A DNA stretch of 64,000 nt from NCBI GenBank assembly GCA_954871525.1, contig OX940863.1, positions 39,790,501 to 39,854,500 on the forward strand, read 5' to 3'. The DNA comes from Parietaria judaica (Eukaryota; Streptophyta; Magnoliopsida; Rosales; Urticaceae). A program made the position numbers and the translations under genes. The notes under the pieces were generated by a model, which was given only the letters and a program-made list of their open reading frames with translations, had not been told where the DNA came from and searched no databases. Below, in pieces: positions 46,765 to 58,641 of the stretch (position 1 is its first letter; the number at the start of each line of letters is the position of its first letter).

Positions 46765-47190
46765 TTAAGGCAAAAGTATTTAAGTTAACATTTTTTGGTG
46801 AATTGGTAGACCTCGTCCATTTTTTCGTTAGTTTTTTTTTTTTTTACTATTTCTGTTAGTGATGACGTCACTGCAAATAAAATAAATAAACTCAAACGAT
46901 CAAACTCATGAATATTAAAATAAACTTGTATGTAAACACAAAGTCTTTAAACAACAACAGTGCAGATTCTTATTTTTCTTCTCATTTAAACACAAATTCT
47001 TTGAACAACAACAATGCGAATTCTTATTTTTCTTCTCATTTTCTCTCTCGAATTTCTAGTTCATCTCCTTAATAGCATTGCGATTTACGTTATTGACGTC
47101 ATCATTGACGGAAATAGTAAAAAAAGTAACAAAAAAGTAGAAGAGGTCTACCGATTATAAAAAAGTGAACTTAGTTACTTTTTTAAATTG
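46765..47190. mobile_element. Long-TIR MITE
   Basis: The left AATTGGTAGACCTCG...TACTATTTCTGTTAG is mirrored at the right by the complement of AATCGGTAGACCTCTTC...TACTATTTCCGTCAA. Similarity extends outward over TTTAAGTTAAC / AACTAAGTTCAC. Exact ends are uncertain. Inside is a 54-bp tandem duplication (46933-47040) of TAAACACAAANTCTTTRAAC. Confidence 0.65.
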
Positions 47191-47809
47191 TTATTGTGGC
47201 ATAAGTGCCCAAAGATTAGAGATTAGGCTCACTTGGGTCCACTTGAATTAATTGGTAAATTCATGATATTAATTACGAGAATTTATATATGTAATTGGGC
47301 CATTCATAAAGCCCATTTTAAACCTAATCTCTATTTCTATATAAGGATATGATTCATGTCTCAATTAACCTAATTCAGTATTCCACAAACACCCAAAATT
47401 AGAAAGAGAGAGAGAATTTGACATCTCCAATTGCAACAGAGAAATTGAATTCTTCTTGATCCGTGAAGTGTTCGTTTCGTCATCTAAACGTCAAGGAGGC
47501 ATTAGTATTCTGACGAGATGATTTTTGGCATAGAGAGCGTTCCGTTGACGACGTGGTGAACTACGTAGAGGACCGCACACTTGAGCGGCTCGTGATCTCG
47601 GCGACAACGTGGTGCTAGGTGACAGCGGCGACGGCATATCGCCGGTGGACATTCAGAGATTCGGTTCGTGGACAAAGGCAAAAGGATTCACTAAAGAATT
47701 TATTCTCACCGAGTAAGTTTTAATAAATCATATTCATCTAGATCTAAGTTTCGAGGATTCGCCGGAATTTTCGCTCACGGCGACGAGGAAATCTTCGAAA
47801 AACCCAACA
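47191..47809 (+). repeat. LTR-like fragment, plus orientation
   Basis: TATA (CTATATAAGG, about 47338), then a GA-rich leader, ending AAAAACCCAACA. The GACGACGTGGTGAACTACG and CTCGTGATCTCGGCGACAAC blocks are related to 60670-60740. No matching flank duplication was found. Confidence 0.5.
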
Positions 47810-48121
47810 CTTTTACCATAATTTTTTTTAAGTTAACTCTACGTCGTTCTATCTCTGAACAACTTGGATACTTTTGTCAGTAATATCTCTATTTTAAATT
47901 ATAGAACAAGATCCAATCTGCCTAATGGAGAGGATTGAACTTTTGAGCATAGGTGAGACAGACTTAGACTGAGCATTTAAAAACATAACCCAAATTAACT
48001 TTAGCGATTATAATGTCGTGACAGGGCGGGTCCAACATATTTTTATGGGTCGGGGTCGGCGCAGGTGGCTTTGGACGGGGGCAGCCACTTAACCTTTAGC
48101 TACACAAGCATGATTTTAATA

Positions 48122-48536
48122 GGGAAATTTCATTCAATAGACCTCAAAACACCACTAATTCCCTCACTAAACCCCAAGTTTTCATAATTCTCAAAATAAT
48201 CTTTTAAAAATTATAGGCCAAGTTTCCCCTACTCTTAACCCATCATTTTAATTTCACGATATTAGTGTCAAAATTTCAAGACATTAATTTCATATTTATG
48301 ATAACAGTTGTCCAAATTACAAGACATTATTTGTCCAAATGACATGATATTAGTGTCCAATATTCGCGATATAAATTGTCTAAATTTTAGGACATAAATT
48401 CTCCAAATTAAGTGACTAAATTTCAAGGGTAAATTTAAAATAAATTTTCTAAAAAGTCTATTTTGAGAATTATGAAAACTGGAGGATTAATGAAAGAATT
48501 AATAATATTTTGAGGTCTATGGATTGAAGTTTTCCC
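48122..48536. mobile_element. MITE with ~75-bp TIRs
   Basis: Left GGGAAATTTCATTCAATAGA...TTTTCATAATTCTCAAAATA; right the complement of GGGAAAACTTCAATCCATAG...TTTTCATAATTCTCAAAATA. Related to the MITE at 23778. The 9-bp flanks ATTTTAATA / GTTTATATA match at 6 of 9. Confidence 0.75.
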
Positions 48537-48583
48537 GTTTATATAAAAGAAGTGTTAATGAAGGCTAAGTTTTATTCTTAAAA

Positions 48584-49053
48584 AGGGTTAATGACGGCAA
48601 AAATATCCAAAGTTTGGTCAAAGAATTGTTCGTGTACCCAAAGTTTAAAAATGGCGGCAAAAATACCCAAAGTCGCATTTGGGGAGTTGACCACTCGATT
48701 CTCGTAACGCCGTTAACTTACCCGTTAACTCTGGCCTCGTGGACAAACGTGTGTTGCTGACATAACAATTTTTGCCACGTGGACGAGCCCACATCAGCTT
48801 CGTTTACGACAAAACAACGAATTAAACCCCTAGTTAATACTATTTAATACAACTAATTGAACCCCTAATGATTACACTTAACAAAACAAATTTGTCCACG
48901 TGGCCAGAGTTAATGGGTAATTTAACGGCGTTACAAGAATGGAGTGCTTAACTCCCTAAATGTGACTTTAGGTATTTTTGCCACCATTTTTAAACTTTGG
49001 GTACACGAGGGGTTCTTTGACCAAACTTTGGGCATTTTTGCCGTCATTAACCC
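48584..49053. mobile_element. MULE-type MITE, ~160-bp TIRs, perfect 9-bp target duplication
   Basis: TTCTTAAAA at 48575-48583 and 49054-49062. The TIRs begin GGGTTAATGACGGCAAAAAT and remain highly similar for about 160 bp (to about 48740 and from 48897), leaving a ~155-bp centre. Long TIRs and a 9-bp duplication are Mutator-like hallmarks. No ORF. Confidence 0.93.
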
Positions 49054-49062
49054 TTCTTAAAA

Positions 49063-49684
49063 TAATAGAGAATAAAGTGTTTCAAATATAAGCGTGTAAG
49101 AAAAAGTATAATGGAACTAAAAAATGTGCTTTATGGAAAGTCTTTAGCTTGCTGATTGCATACCAGAAACATTATTACATACTTAATTACATAAATAATT
49201 ATTAAATCCTTGTCTCTTATACACAGCACAACTCGTGACATGTACCCCAACAAACTGGACTAATTAATTTGTAAATAATGCTTTCTGTTACTCATAACAT
49301 AATTATTGTCTTTAAACTTGACTTTTAGAACAGGTATAGTCCAAATATTTTAGTAGATCTAGTGACGAAGTAAGATTCACATTTATCATATTTAATTTAT
49401 AGCTAAAGTTAACATACCTAATCAACAGTGATTAGCACAAACACAAATTTACATAAGCTTTAATAATACACTAAAACAATAATCAACAGATTAAATTAAT
49501 TAACTAAAATTTTAAACTTAACAGTTAATGATATTTGGAAAATAGACTTTCTATTTGTGAATGTAATTTTAGTTATTAACCTGAAATCGGTGTTAGCAAT
49601 TTTTTTGTAATTTCTTATTTTAACGAAAACATGATGTTATTACTAGCTAATGAATTTTTCTTAATAAAATTACATAATAAAATA
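49063..49684. other. AT-rich intergenic DNA
   Basis: Nothing recognised. Confidence 0.6.
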
Positions 49685-49689
49685 CATAT

Positions 49690-51207
49690 TGTTGATGCAG
49701 AAAAATGCCTCAAACACTCAGCGGCCCAATTGCTCGTGTTGGGCCGGGCTCAATGTTGTCTTGTTGACTTTTGTGACTCTCGGGCTTGGGCTCCTGGACT
49801 TTCGAGTCAAACGGATCCTCCACTGACTCAGGACCAGAAATCCGGGGGAAACACCACTACCTGTCGCTAAAGGGTCAGGGCTTGGCCTTGCCCGGGTTAC
49901 AGGTTCGGGACGCCAAAAAACGGATTTCTGACCACTGTGTAAGGGGGATCACAATATCGACTTTCCAGTGAACCCTGGTGGACCAGACCCTCGACCGGCG
50001 TCACGGGGACAGATCCGGGTCCTCGGCCTATCCGCGAAGTCAGTATATCTGCCGGAGATACAAGACTGGTGGATAGAACGAGCACCTCACGGATCTAGAA
50101 CCTTGACAAGGAGGGTCTTAGATCGTGCCAGAATTTTCTCCAAGGCTTCCGCGCTATGTGAACCTCTCCGTGTTTAAGACCTTCGGATAATTCCCTGAGA
50201 TTTAGATCCCTCGGCCTGTATCGTGGGGCCTGATACGGGTCTTCGGTCTATCCGCGAAGTCGGTATATCTGCTCGAGATAATAGACTGGGGGATAGCACG
50301 AACACCACATAGAATAGGTTTTAACAGGGGGATCGCAATCGATACCGAAAATTTCCCCAGGGCTTCCGCTCTAGTGTGATTTCTCGCTCTCAAAACCTTG
50401 ACAAAACAACACCCGAGGTCAGGGAAAACCCGAGGGGGGGGGGGGGTACCCCTTGATTCACCTCTGACGCTCAACATTAGAGTGATATTTGAGGGGAGAC
50501 GAGTTTTAGAGGGAGTAGAGAGAGTTTTAGGCGAGTTCCCGGGGTGAGAATCGAGTTACCGTTAAGTGAAAATCGCGCTCTTATATATAGGAGGGTCCGA
50601 GGGTTAAAACGTGAATAATTATTACTCCAAGAGGCCCCCGGGGTAATATTATATGTTTTTCTGGGTCCCCCGGACGTGGCCGATCCAACGCCGCAAACGG
50701 TTCGCCGATCAGACCTATGACACGCCCGCACGCGTCGGAACAATGCAGGTGACGGAAATCCACGCGCGAAGGGGCCAGGGCTGACGTCAGCGCCTGCGTG
50801 TCGCCCTGTGATTGGCCGGTGGGTTTCCTCGCGCCCAATTGGGTGCCGACACGTGGAGGGGTCAAATTTGATCCCTGGTGGACCTGGTGGGTCGTCTGAC
50901 ATGCGGCAGTGGCCCTTGGGGCCTGTGGGGCCCGCTCGGGTGGCTCCTGGGGCCTGTGGGGCCCGCTCGGGTGTCCCTCGACGTGTCCCGGAGGCCCCGG
51001 TGTTTCCCGAGGCCGTTTTTCACAAATTTTATATCGATTGTGGGTGTTTTGATATTTTTGGGATCATCTGGACCCTTTGTTTTTCGAAAACGGACTCCCG
51101 GTGAATATTTTGAGCGAAATTGATCATAATTAATAAAAGAAAAATTAAATTAAATAATTTTTCTTTTGTTAATTAATAAAAACCAATTACGTAAAATACC
51201 CGTAACA
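49690..51207 (-). repeat. Solo LTR, 1518 bp, perfect CATAT target duplication
   Basis: Plus strand TGTTGATGCAGAAAAATG...AATACCCGTAACA; CATAT at 49685-49689 and 51208-51212. The minus TATA (complement of CTTATATATAGG, about 50580) sets direction. It is about 330 bp longer than its sister at 31563, mainly through an internal duplication: about 50005-50155 recurs, diverged, at 50228-50375. It also has a 30-bp tandem duplication of GGGGCCTGTGGGGCCCGCTC at 50914-50973 and a run of 13 G at 50434-50446. Confidence 0.93.
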
Positions 51208-51212
51208 CATAT

Positions 51213-51592
51213 ATAAATAACAATAAAATAATAATAAAGTACAAATCAGTTTTGTACAGTACCACACAAAATATGATGTGATACTATTCACAAACTGAAT
51301 TTTACACCAAAATGTAGTAACATTTGCAGTCCAATTTGGTGCAAAATGGACTCCATTTTGGTGTTATGCACTCCCGTTGGAGATGACCTTATCACAAAAT
51401 GAATATATTGGGATATGCTTTTGAAACTCTAAAAGAAAAATACATGTTGATGTACGGTTATATCATTATATGACTAATCTATATGTTATGTAGTGACAAT
51501 TAAATTTAATAATAAAAAAAAGGTTATTAGATTATATTTAATTCAACCTGAAATTCACAATGGTCAATGTGACGTACGCCACATAGACAATA
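51213..51592. other. AT-rich intergenic DNA
   Basis: Contains GGTGCAAAATGG-type low-complexity repeats near 51300-51370; no gene. Confidence 0.5.
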
Positions 51593-52170
51593 TGACCAAG
51601 TGGTAAAAATTTTGTAACTGTTTTCCGATTTTGTCACATGTCCGGTACCAGTCCCAGACCAATTTTTTATAAAAATCCGGAAAATTTAGCTTAAAATCGG
51701 GAACCGGTACTTCCCGGTTCTCGATTTTTAGAACCGAGAACCGAAACCGGTACCTAAAAAATATTTCTCGGTTTTTGGTACCGGTTCCGGTTTTAAACTA
51801 CATGTCATTTTTAAGTGTTTAGTATGTCGTTTTAGAGTAATATATATTTTTATTGTCGTTTTTTATACCACGTGTAATTTTTAATTACTAAAATTTCAAA
51901 AACTACATGTCATTTTTAAGTCAAACACTTTTACAACCGGGAAATTTAGAATCGAAACCGGGATATTTTAGAAATGGAACCGAAACCGGAATCGGAACCG
52001 AGAAATTTGAATCGGAACCGTTACCAGAACCGGAATCGTGGATCGGGAACTGTTACCATAACCGGAACCGTTACCCAAAAAAAACTTCCCAATTTTTCCG
52101 AATAAAGGACAAAAAAAAAGAAGCTATTTTCTTGGTTCTCAGTTCCGGTTTCGGTTCCATTTCTAAATGA
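51593..52170. repeat. GGTTCCGGTACCGG-rich repeat, copy 2
   Basis: 51593-51860 matches 8985-9260. 51900-52170 adds an inverted-sense part rich in GAACCGGAACCG, TCGGAACCG and GTTCCGGTTTCGG, so the whole has loose dyad character. No coding potential beyond repeat frames. Confidence 0.65.
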
Positions 52171-52795
52171 CTTAGCCACATATTCGATTTGGGCCCAACA
52201 AATGCCCAAAACCCCGAATCTCACAATATCCAACTTAAAATGCCACAAGGCATATATCTAACTCGCCAAAGATCAAAAAACGACTCTTCCAGGGTTCCAC
52301 GAGCTAACCTAATCTAGTCGGAAACCCGTCCACTGCAACATATTCAAACTTTCCAACGTCTATAAAGCCCAACTGCAAACTTGTGATTAAGGAACTATTC
52401 TCCCGACCATGTGTTAACTAGGGAGGATATTCTTGAGCCCACTAAATCTCAACTACTCGGACGGAGGCCCTATAAAGCCTAGGAGAGAACGTTAAGTAGA
52501 GGATCCGAGTTCATTCATTCTGAGATATACAATTGTTGTCTTTCAATATATTCTCTCTTCTCCCTCATATGTACTCTGAAATCATCAATAAATTCTAGAG
52601 GAAGTAATCAACTACTGCTTTGGAACGAACCTCTCTAAAAGTTTTGCGTGTCGATTTATATATATATATATATATACATATATATTCATCGGATATTGTC
52701 TATAAGACGCGAGATCGAAATTCATACGGAAAATACACGTGAATATAAATCAACCGGGCTAATATAAGCTTGAGACGGTTCAGGTAAAGATCCAT
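52171..52795 (+). repeat. LTR-like 3' portion (promoter-leader), plus orientation
   Basis: A TATA-like CCCTATAAAGCCTAGG near 52470, then a CT-rich leader, an (AT)n run at 52656-52674, and the terminus CATATCAACA. The start and flank duplication were not found, so it is called only as LTR-like. Confidence 0.4.
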
Positions 52796-53336
52796 ATCAA
52801 CAATATCCTTTTCTTATTTTCTATCAACTTTTTAAAATTCGCTCGTTTGAAATTAATATCTCGATATCTTTTTTTTCTTCCCTTTCTCAAACCTTATATG
52901 TCATTGAAAATATAACAGTAAGAAGATTTAAATGATAGCTAGTTATCTCCTAAATATTTTTTACTTAGCTTAAGTCAGAGTATATATATTGAAAAGATTG
53001 TAAGCCAGTTCAATATTAACCATTCTTACGACTCACAAGAGAGAGTTGGAGAGTTTTCTCATATTACGAAGCATTCGTGTATCATTTTCCATACATCAAG
53101 GAGGAACTAGTACTAATATGAAGGTACGATTTCGTCGTGTCAATTTTGCATCGACATGACTAAATCTATCTTTGTCGTTTATTGAAATGGGATTTAGATT
53201 AAAGGCCTATTTGTAAAGTCAAAAGGGCCCAGTCAAGGGGAAAAAGTCCACATTCGGTGGTAAAGGTTAAAGAAGCTCGTCGATTAATGAAGAAGGTGGG
53301 CAATGAGGATATGAGGCAAGGAGAGAAGCAAAGGTC
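52796..53336. other. Possible upstream part of a broken host gene
   Basis: Contains a TATATATA stretch, a leader-like region and ATGAAG followed by GTACG at about 53114. A lysine/arginine-rich open stretch (KVKEARRLMKKVGNED, about 53268-53340) leads into the hAT insertion. Exon structure is not resolved. Confidence 0.35.
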
Positions 53337-53344
53337 ATCGATGA

Positions 53345-53829
53345 TAAGGTTCGACTTTTCCACGATTATCTTCGATAATCTTCGATTATTCATCTTGCCG
53401 GTAGTTATCGGCAAGACGGCCATGCCAGGACTTTTCCATGATTTTTGTCGAAAATCGGCAAACATGTATCTTGAAAAATAACGAAAATATGGTATTTTTC
53501 AAGAAATTTTGCACTTTTCGATGATTTTATTCAAGTATTTACATATGTGAGAGTGAGACTATTTTTATTTACCTATGTTGAGTATGAAATGATATTATTT
53601 TTGGCATTTTAATGTTTTATCAACATTATAAACTTAGTAAATTTATTCTTAAAAATGTTTTAGTGATTTTTCATTGATAATCCATCGATAAGTGTCGATA
53701 ATCCTCGATAAGTGTTGGTAACGATAATCTACAGTGTTTATTAGTTTTCCGTCGATTAATCGGCAAGCAAACGATACTCCGCCGAAAACGGCAAGCGATT
53801 TATCGGCAAATTCGGCGAGTTGAACCTTG
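53345..53829. mobile_element. hAT-type non-autonomous element, perfect 8-bp target duplication
   Basis: ATCGATGA at 53337-53344 and 53830-53837. Ends TAAGGTTCGACT and the complement of CAAGGTTCAACT (10 of 12 match), fitting hAT termini. The interior is rich in CGATAA/TTATCG motifs. No transposase. It sits immediately upstream of the coding fragment at 53838. Confidence 0.92.
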
Positions 53830-53837
53830 ATCGATGA

Positions 53838-53929
53838 GGCTTTCAAAAGAGGGCTCATCGATGAAGTTTCATCGCTAGAAAAACAGTTCTACGAAGACAA
53901 AGGCAATGAGCCTAGCGACGAGAAGAAAG
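53838..53929 (+). pseudogene. Unknown host coding fragment, left half
   Basis: The open frame reads DEAFKRGLIDEVSSLEKQF then a charged KGNEPSDEK repeat, and is cut at 53929 by a solo LTR. It continues in frame at 60178 after the LTR and duplicated GAAAG are skipped. The charged, Lys/Glu-rich composition gives no family. Coding status is inferred from the frame and the in-frame 27-bp repeat. Confidence 0.45.
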
Positions 53930-55702
53930 TGTTGGACATATTTGATATATGCCCTCTATTAAGATGCTAATCCCGCTTGTGTAAGATTATGGTCATCTAA
54001 CTTTAAGGAATAGTTCTTATTAATGATAATCTTTATATAGTTATCTACGGATTATATAAGACAAAATTGAATGTTTAATCCTTAGTTCTTTAACTTTGCT
54101 TTTATGTTAAGTCATCACACTGAGTCTATGTGAGGATGTTTAACTAACAAACTTAAGATCGAGAACGACTATTGGTGAACTTAATCACATACATGTGGTG
54201 ATCTATTACCGGATCATTGTGTTGTCCCTGCACTATAAGTTTATCAGGTATGAAGTGTCTTCATACTAGACGGACAAGACTTATATGAGAAATCATCAAA
54301 TAAGTCTGTCAGTGATGAAAGTATGATAAATCACAATGATGACCATATGGAATCGGTTGATGTCATGAGCATCATGGACTAGTACGGTACAACTTATATG
54401 GTCTTTGATTTAATCGTTGCGGTATACATTGGTATTCCTAACATTTTTATTTTATGATTAGACGGTTGACCGGGATGAGCTGCATGGTTGCAGATATGGA
54501 TAATAACTTTATGATTTCCTTATTATGATTTGTGAGAAGCAAATAAGTACTCGTGTGCAACTTACGGCTTCATAACCCGTAAGTGAGTAATTTGCAAAGT
54601 CATAGATTAAGATAGTGTCGTCAAAAAGGGCAGAACGATAATTTTACCCTTTTGATGAGAATCATAATAATAGGAAAACCTAGTTCAGGTAATCTGATTG
54701 TAGCAATGGAAACATGTTGTGAGGAAGATATAATCAATACACACTTGAGAGTTCAACTGAGAGCTATAGTGGAATGTAATCGAAGTTGGTGAAAGTTCTA
54801 CACTTTCACTGTAGCTCTAGTGTGTATGTCCATTCGTCCCCTTTGTAGCTCCAAAAGGACGACATCACAATTTTTATGTTTAATAATATTGTTAAACATA
54901 GAATAGATCCAATCAAGAGTTATTCGTGATAGTTGTCACGAATTCACTGATTACCCTAATAGATGCAAAAGTACCAAAGTTTTGGTCGAATGCAGAAACT
55001 AGAAAAAGATGATTGAATATATTTCTTGGACACCCAAGGGTTGTGGGAAATTAAATTCTGTAGAAATTATCTTTTTGAATCGTGGCATTCTAATGTACAG
55101 TTCGAGAGTTATGGTCAAAACAATTTTTCGGCTAAGGTTGAAATGGTCACTGTTTTAAATATTTAAATTATTTACTGGTGTATTTAATTAAAAAAATTAT
55201 AATACTAATTTTTGAATTGTGGTTAGGCGAATTTAAATCAGTTTTAATCTTGAAAATAATGTGGGATTTAATACTAAATGTTATGTGATATTTTTTAAAA
55301 GATTTGATTTGGATATATTCTATATTGATTTAATACTTAAATAAAATATTTGAGTGAATATCTCCAAGTAGTTGAGATAATCTCTCAAATTGGTTGAAGG
55401 AATCTCTCAAAAGTTGTTGGGACTATTTTTTTATTATATATAAATAGGGGAGCCCAAAAACCACAAATCACACTCTTCTGACTGCAGAAAATTCGCCTTC
55501 TCTCTCCCTCTCTCACTTTATGCAAATTTCTCAGGGAAAATACTTCCCGGGATTTTGCTTTTAGGGATTAGTTATTGTTCAAGGGGAGCCCACACATCCC
55601 AGCGATCTAGTTCCGGAGAATACACCGGAAGACGATTGGGAGCTTTCTTCTTCACAGAAAATCGCAAGGAGCATGGAGGCACATAGTTCTTGAAGATCAG
55701 AG

Positions 55703-58433
55703 TATTGGGAAGTTCATTACGTTTCCCGATAATATTATCACGATTTATGCCGTCAAGCCGTCCGGGTAACATTTAAAAATATTTAAAGCAAAAAACTTGT
55801 TACCCGTACAACGATTTGAACATCGGATAATAACAAAAAATTAAGATCTGATAAATTATTACTAATTTAACTTTTCATAAATTCATTATTAAAAATCTAG
55901 TCTATAGGAAATAAATAAATTGTAAATAGAGGTTTGCATTTATTGACCCAATGCATAAGGCCGTACCTCAAGTGATGACGATTCTGGCTGCGCGTTCTAA
56001 ACTGGGCAGGGCTTCGCCGATGCTGAGGGGAACTCCCGTGATCTTCTGGGATATTCTCCTGGACTCCTCGTATCGAAACGCGGGCTTTGCCGGCAGGGCT
56101 TCGTCGCAGAACTTTAATTGAAGGTTCTTTTAAAGCTTTCGGAGAACACGTCTCACTAAGCCGAACCAGAAAAGAGAGGTCAGAGGCTAAGAAATTCGCA
56201 GACTCTAGAGAGAGAGATCGAATTCTTGCTCTGGGGAGAGGTGTGTGAAAGGTGTAGAATGAGTTTTGTGTTTATAGGCTCATGGACAACCCAATTAGGG
56301 AAGCTTCCATCCTTGAATTTCGAATTCTATAATGGGCAAATATAATTAATCACTCCAAACCAATGGCCAAGATTGAATCACCAACGATCCAATGGTTATG
56401 ATTAATTAAGGATTAAACCAAATATGGAAACCATGAATAAATTAATTATCCATTCACTTCCTTATATAGTAGAATTCGAATTCCCTATGTATTCATATGG
56501 AAATTTCGAAATCAGTTAGCTTGATCTAATGGTTGTAATTAATTCCATAACCAATCTAATGGACAAAGTCAACTCTCCAAACTTGATTACCAAGCTTTAG
56601 AATGCAACCTCCCTTAAAATACAACTCGAATTTTGCATTTCCATATATACATATTGATTAATTTCCAATCCAATGGTTAAGATTAAATCTTAAACTAATC
56701 CAATGGACATAATTAATTAACCAATTTCGAAATCCATGCTTGGTCACCAAGTCATTTTTGAACTAAGCTTTCCAAATTAATTATCATGATCCAACGGTTA
56801 AGATTAAACTTGACCGATCTAATGAACCAAATTAATTTCATGGTTTTCCATTTATACCTAAACATAGGTACTTATGCCGCATATTTGGAAAGTCCAAATC
56901 CAAGCAAATTCGTGTAAGCTCAAATCACACATTTACTTGGGCCGCATTATTTCTACACATTTATATATATGCCAAATATATATTTTATTTAAATAACATA
57001 AATCTATTAATTATTAATTAATTATTAATAAGAACATTAATAATTAAATCCAAATAATTAAATTATAATATTAACCTCTGATCTCAATATCACACGTAGA
57101 ATGTCGTGGTGCAACACCACCATTTAAATTCGTGACATGTGATTAAATTTCACATATTTACAAAAACGATCGCAAACTTGGAAATTCTATAAATCACAAA
57201 CCGTACGTCGAAACGACTCGGTTCCAAGAGAAAAGTCTCTTAGAATTTAATTTCAAACAACTTTCCCGTTGATAAAAAATCTAAATTCAACTTTCTTTTA
57301 TCAGTTAAATTTCCAGTACCAAACTTTAGTACTTTTGTCACGTCAAAAATAAAACTTCCAAAATTTGACACAGACTTTAGTTTTATGAATCCTGACAAAT
57401 GATAAATCATATCGAATGTTTAAATCACGTACGTATCATCCGTTCCGGAGATATCATGGGGACCATGGACCCGTATCACTGAAGGTCCAACGAACTGCTA
57501 GTGGTTCGTCAAACCTCGGTGTTATTCCACTATAAACCCGAGGCTACACTCTCTAGTGAAACAGTACATATTATTCCCTTTATAGCAAGGTGTCTATTGA
57601 TACAATTAAATTCGGGTTATTGATCTTTCACTTGATGATCCACACACGAGCATGCGGTTTTTACCGTTTTGCCTCTCATTGCATTTTCATCCTCAACTCA
57701 GTTAGTAATATTGTGAGTTACCCACTTATGGTTTCGATTCATAAGTTGCGCACGGGTACCTCTCACTTCTCACCACCGACAATCAAGGGAATCATCATCA
57801 CTCTGAAGAGAGCTGTGTGATGCCCATGTCTATGACCAAGCTACCCTTACTGCTGACTATCATGTTCCCAAAATAGCAGTATTGAGAACGACAGTAAATG
57901 TGTTCTTTAACAGTTAAATCAAAGAACAATCAAGTCAACAGTTCAGGCTCGAGGTCACTCAGGACTTAGATCGAATATCCATTTGATCATCTACTAGTGA
58001 CTCAACTCCAAGTTGTCAGTGACGGTCTTATATGACAACTTCCGGAGTTTAAGTCAGGTCCAGTCTAGTATGAATCCGCTTCATACTTAATGCACTTCTA
58101 GTGAGTGTGACACACACATTTAATCCACACTAGGATTATATCACTTAGTCACATTAATGACTTTATCGATTAATGAGCTCCCACTAAGTTAATCAAGTCA
58201 CAGACATTTTAAGTTCATTTATTATGATTATTAATTCTTCCTCACATTGACTCGGTTGTGATAATAATAACATAATTGCATCCTTTATGAACTATGGAAC
58301 AAACATTATATTTTACTCTACCAGAAACTATAATAAGATTAACATAATAAGTAACATATTTTATTCAACGAATTTGGTCAAAATATTTTACAATTAAGGA
58401 AAAGACAGCTTGTTTAAGGACACATGTCCAACA
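55703..58433 (-). repeat. Family-A copia solo LTR, 2731 bp, perfect CAGAG target duplication
   Basis: Reverse-oriented, nearly full-length relative of the LTRs at 35259 and 43246. CAGAG at 55698-55702 and 58434-58438. Overall identity is visibly lower than between the two LTRs of the intact element, but a 155-bp block (matching 35817-35971) is identical. Confidence 0.93.
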
Positions 58434-58641
58434 CAGAGAGCACAAACAGAATCGTCGAAGCTGTCAGGTACGCGTTTATATGTATCGTTTTGTCATTATT
58501 TATTTTTGCTCATGGCTTAATTAAAATCAGATAATTAATGTATAGAAAATTAAGAGAAAATTATTTTATCACGATCGGGAAAAATTGATTATTTGTGTTA
58601 TATACACTAGATGAGGTACCAGGTATTATTGGGTTGGGCCT

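Noticed and set aside
58434..58470. Apparent exon end followed by GTACGC donor
   Set aside because: Once the CAGAG duplication is recognised, this is U5 sequence of the diverged solo LTR, not host exon.
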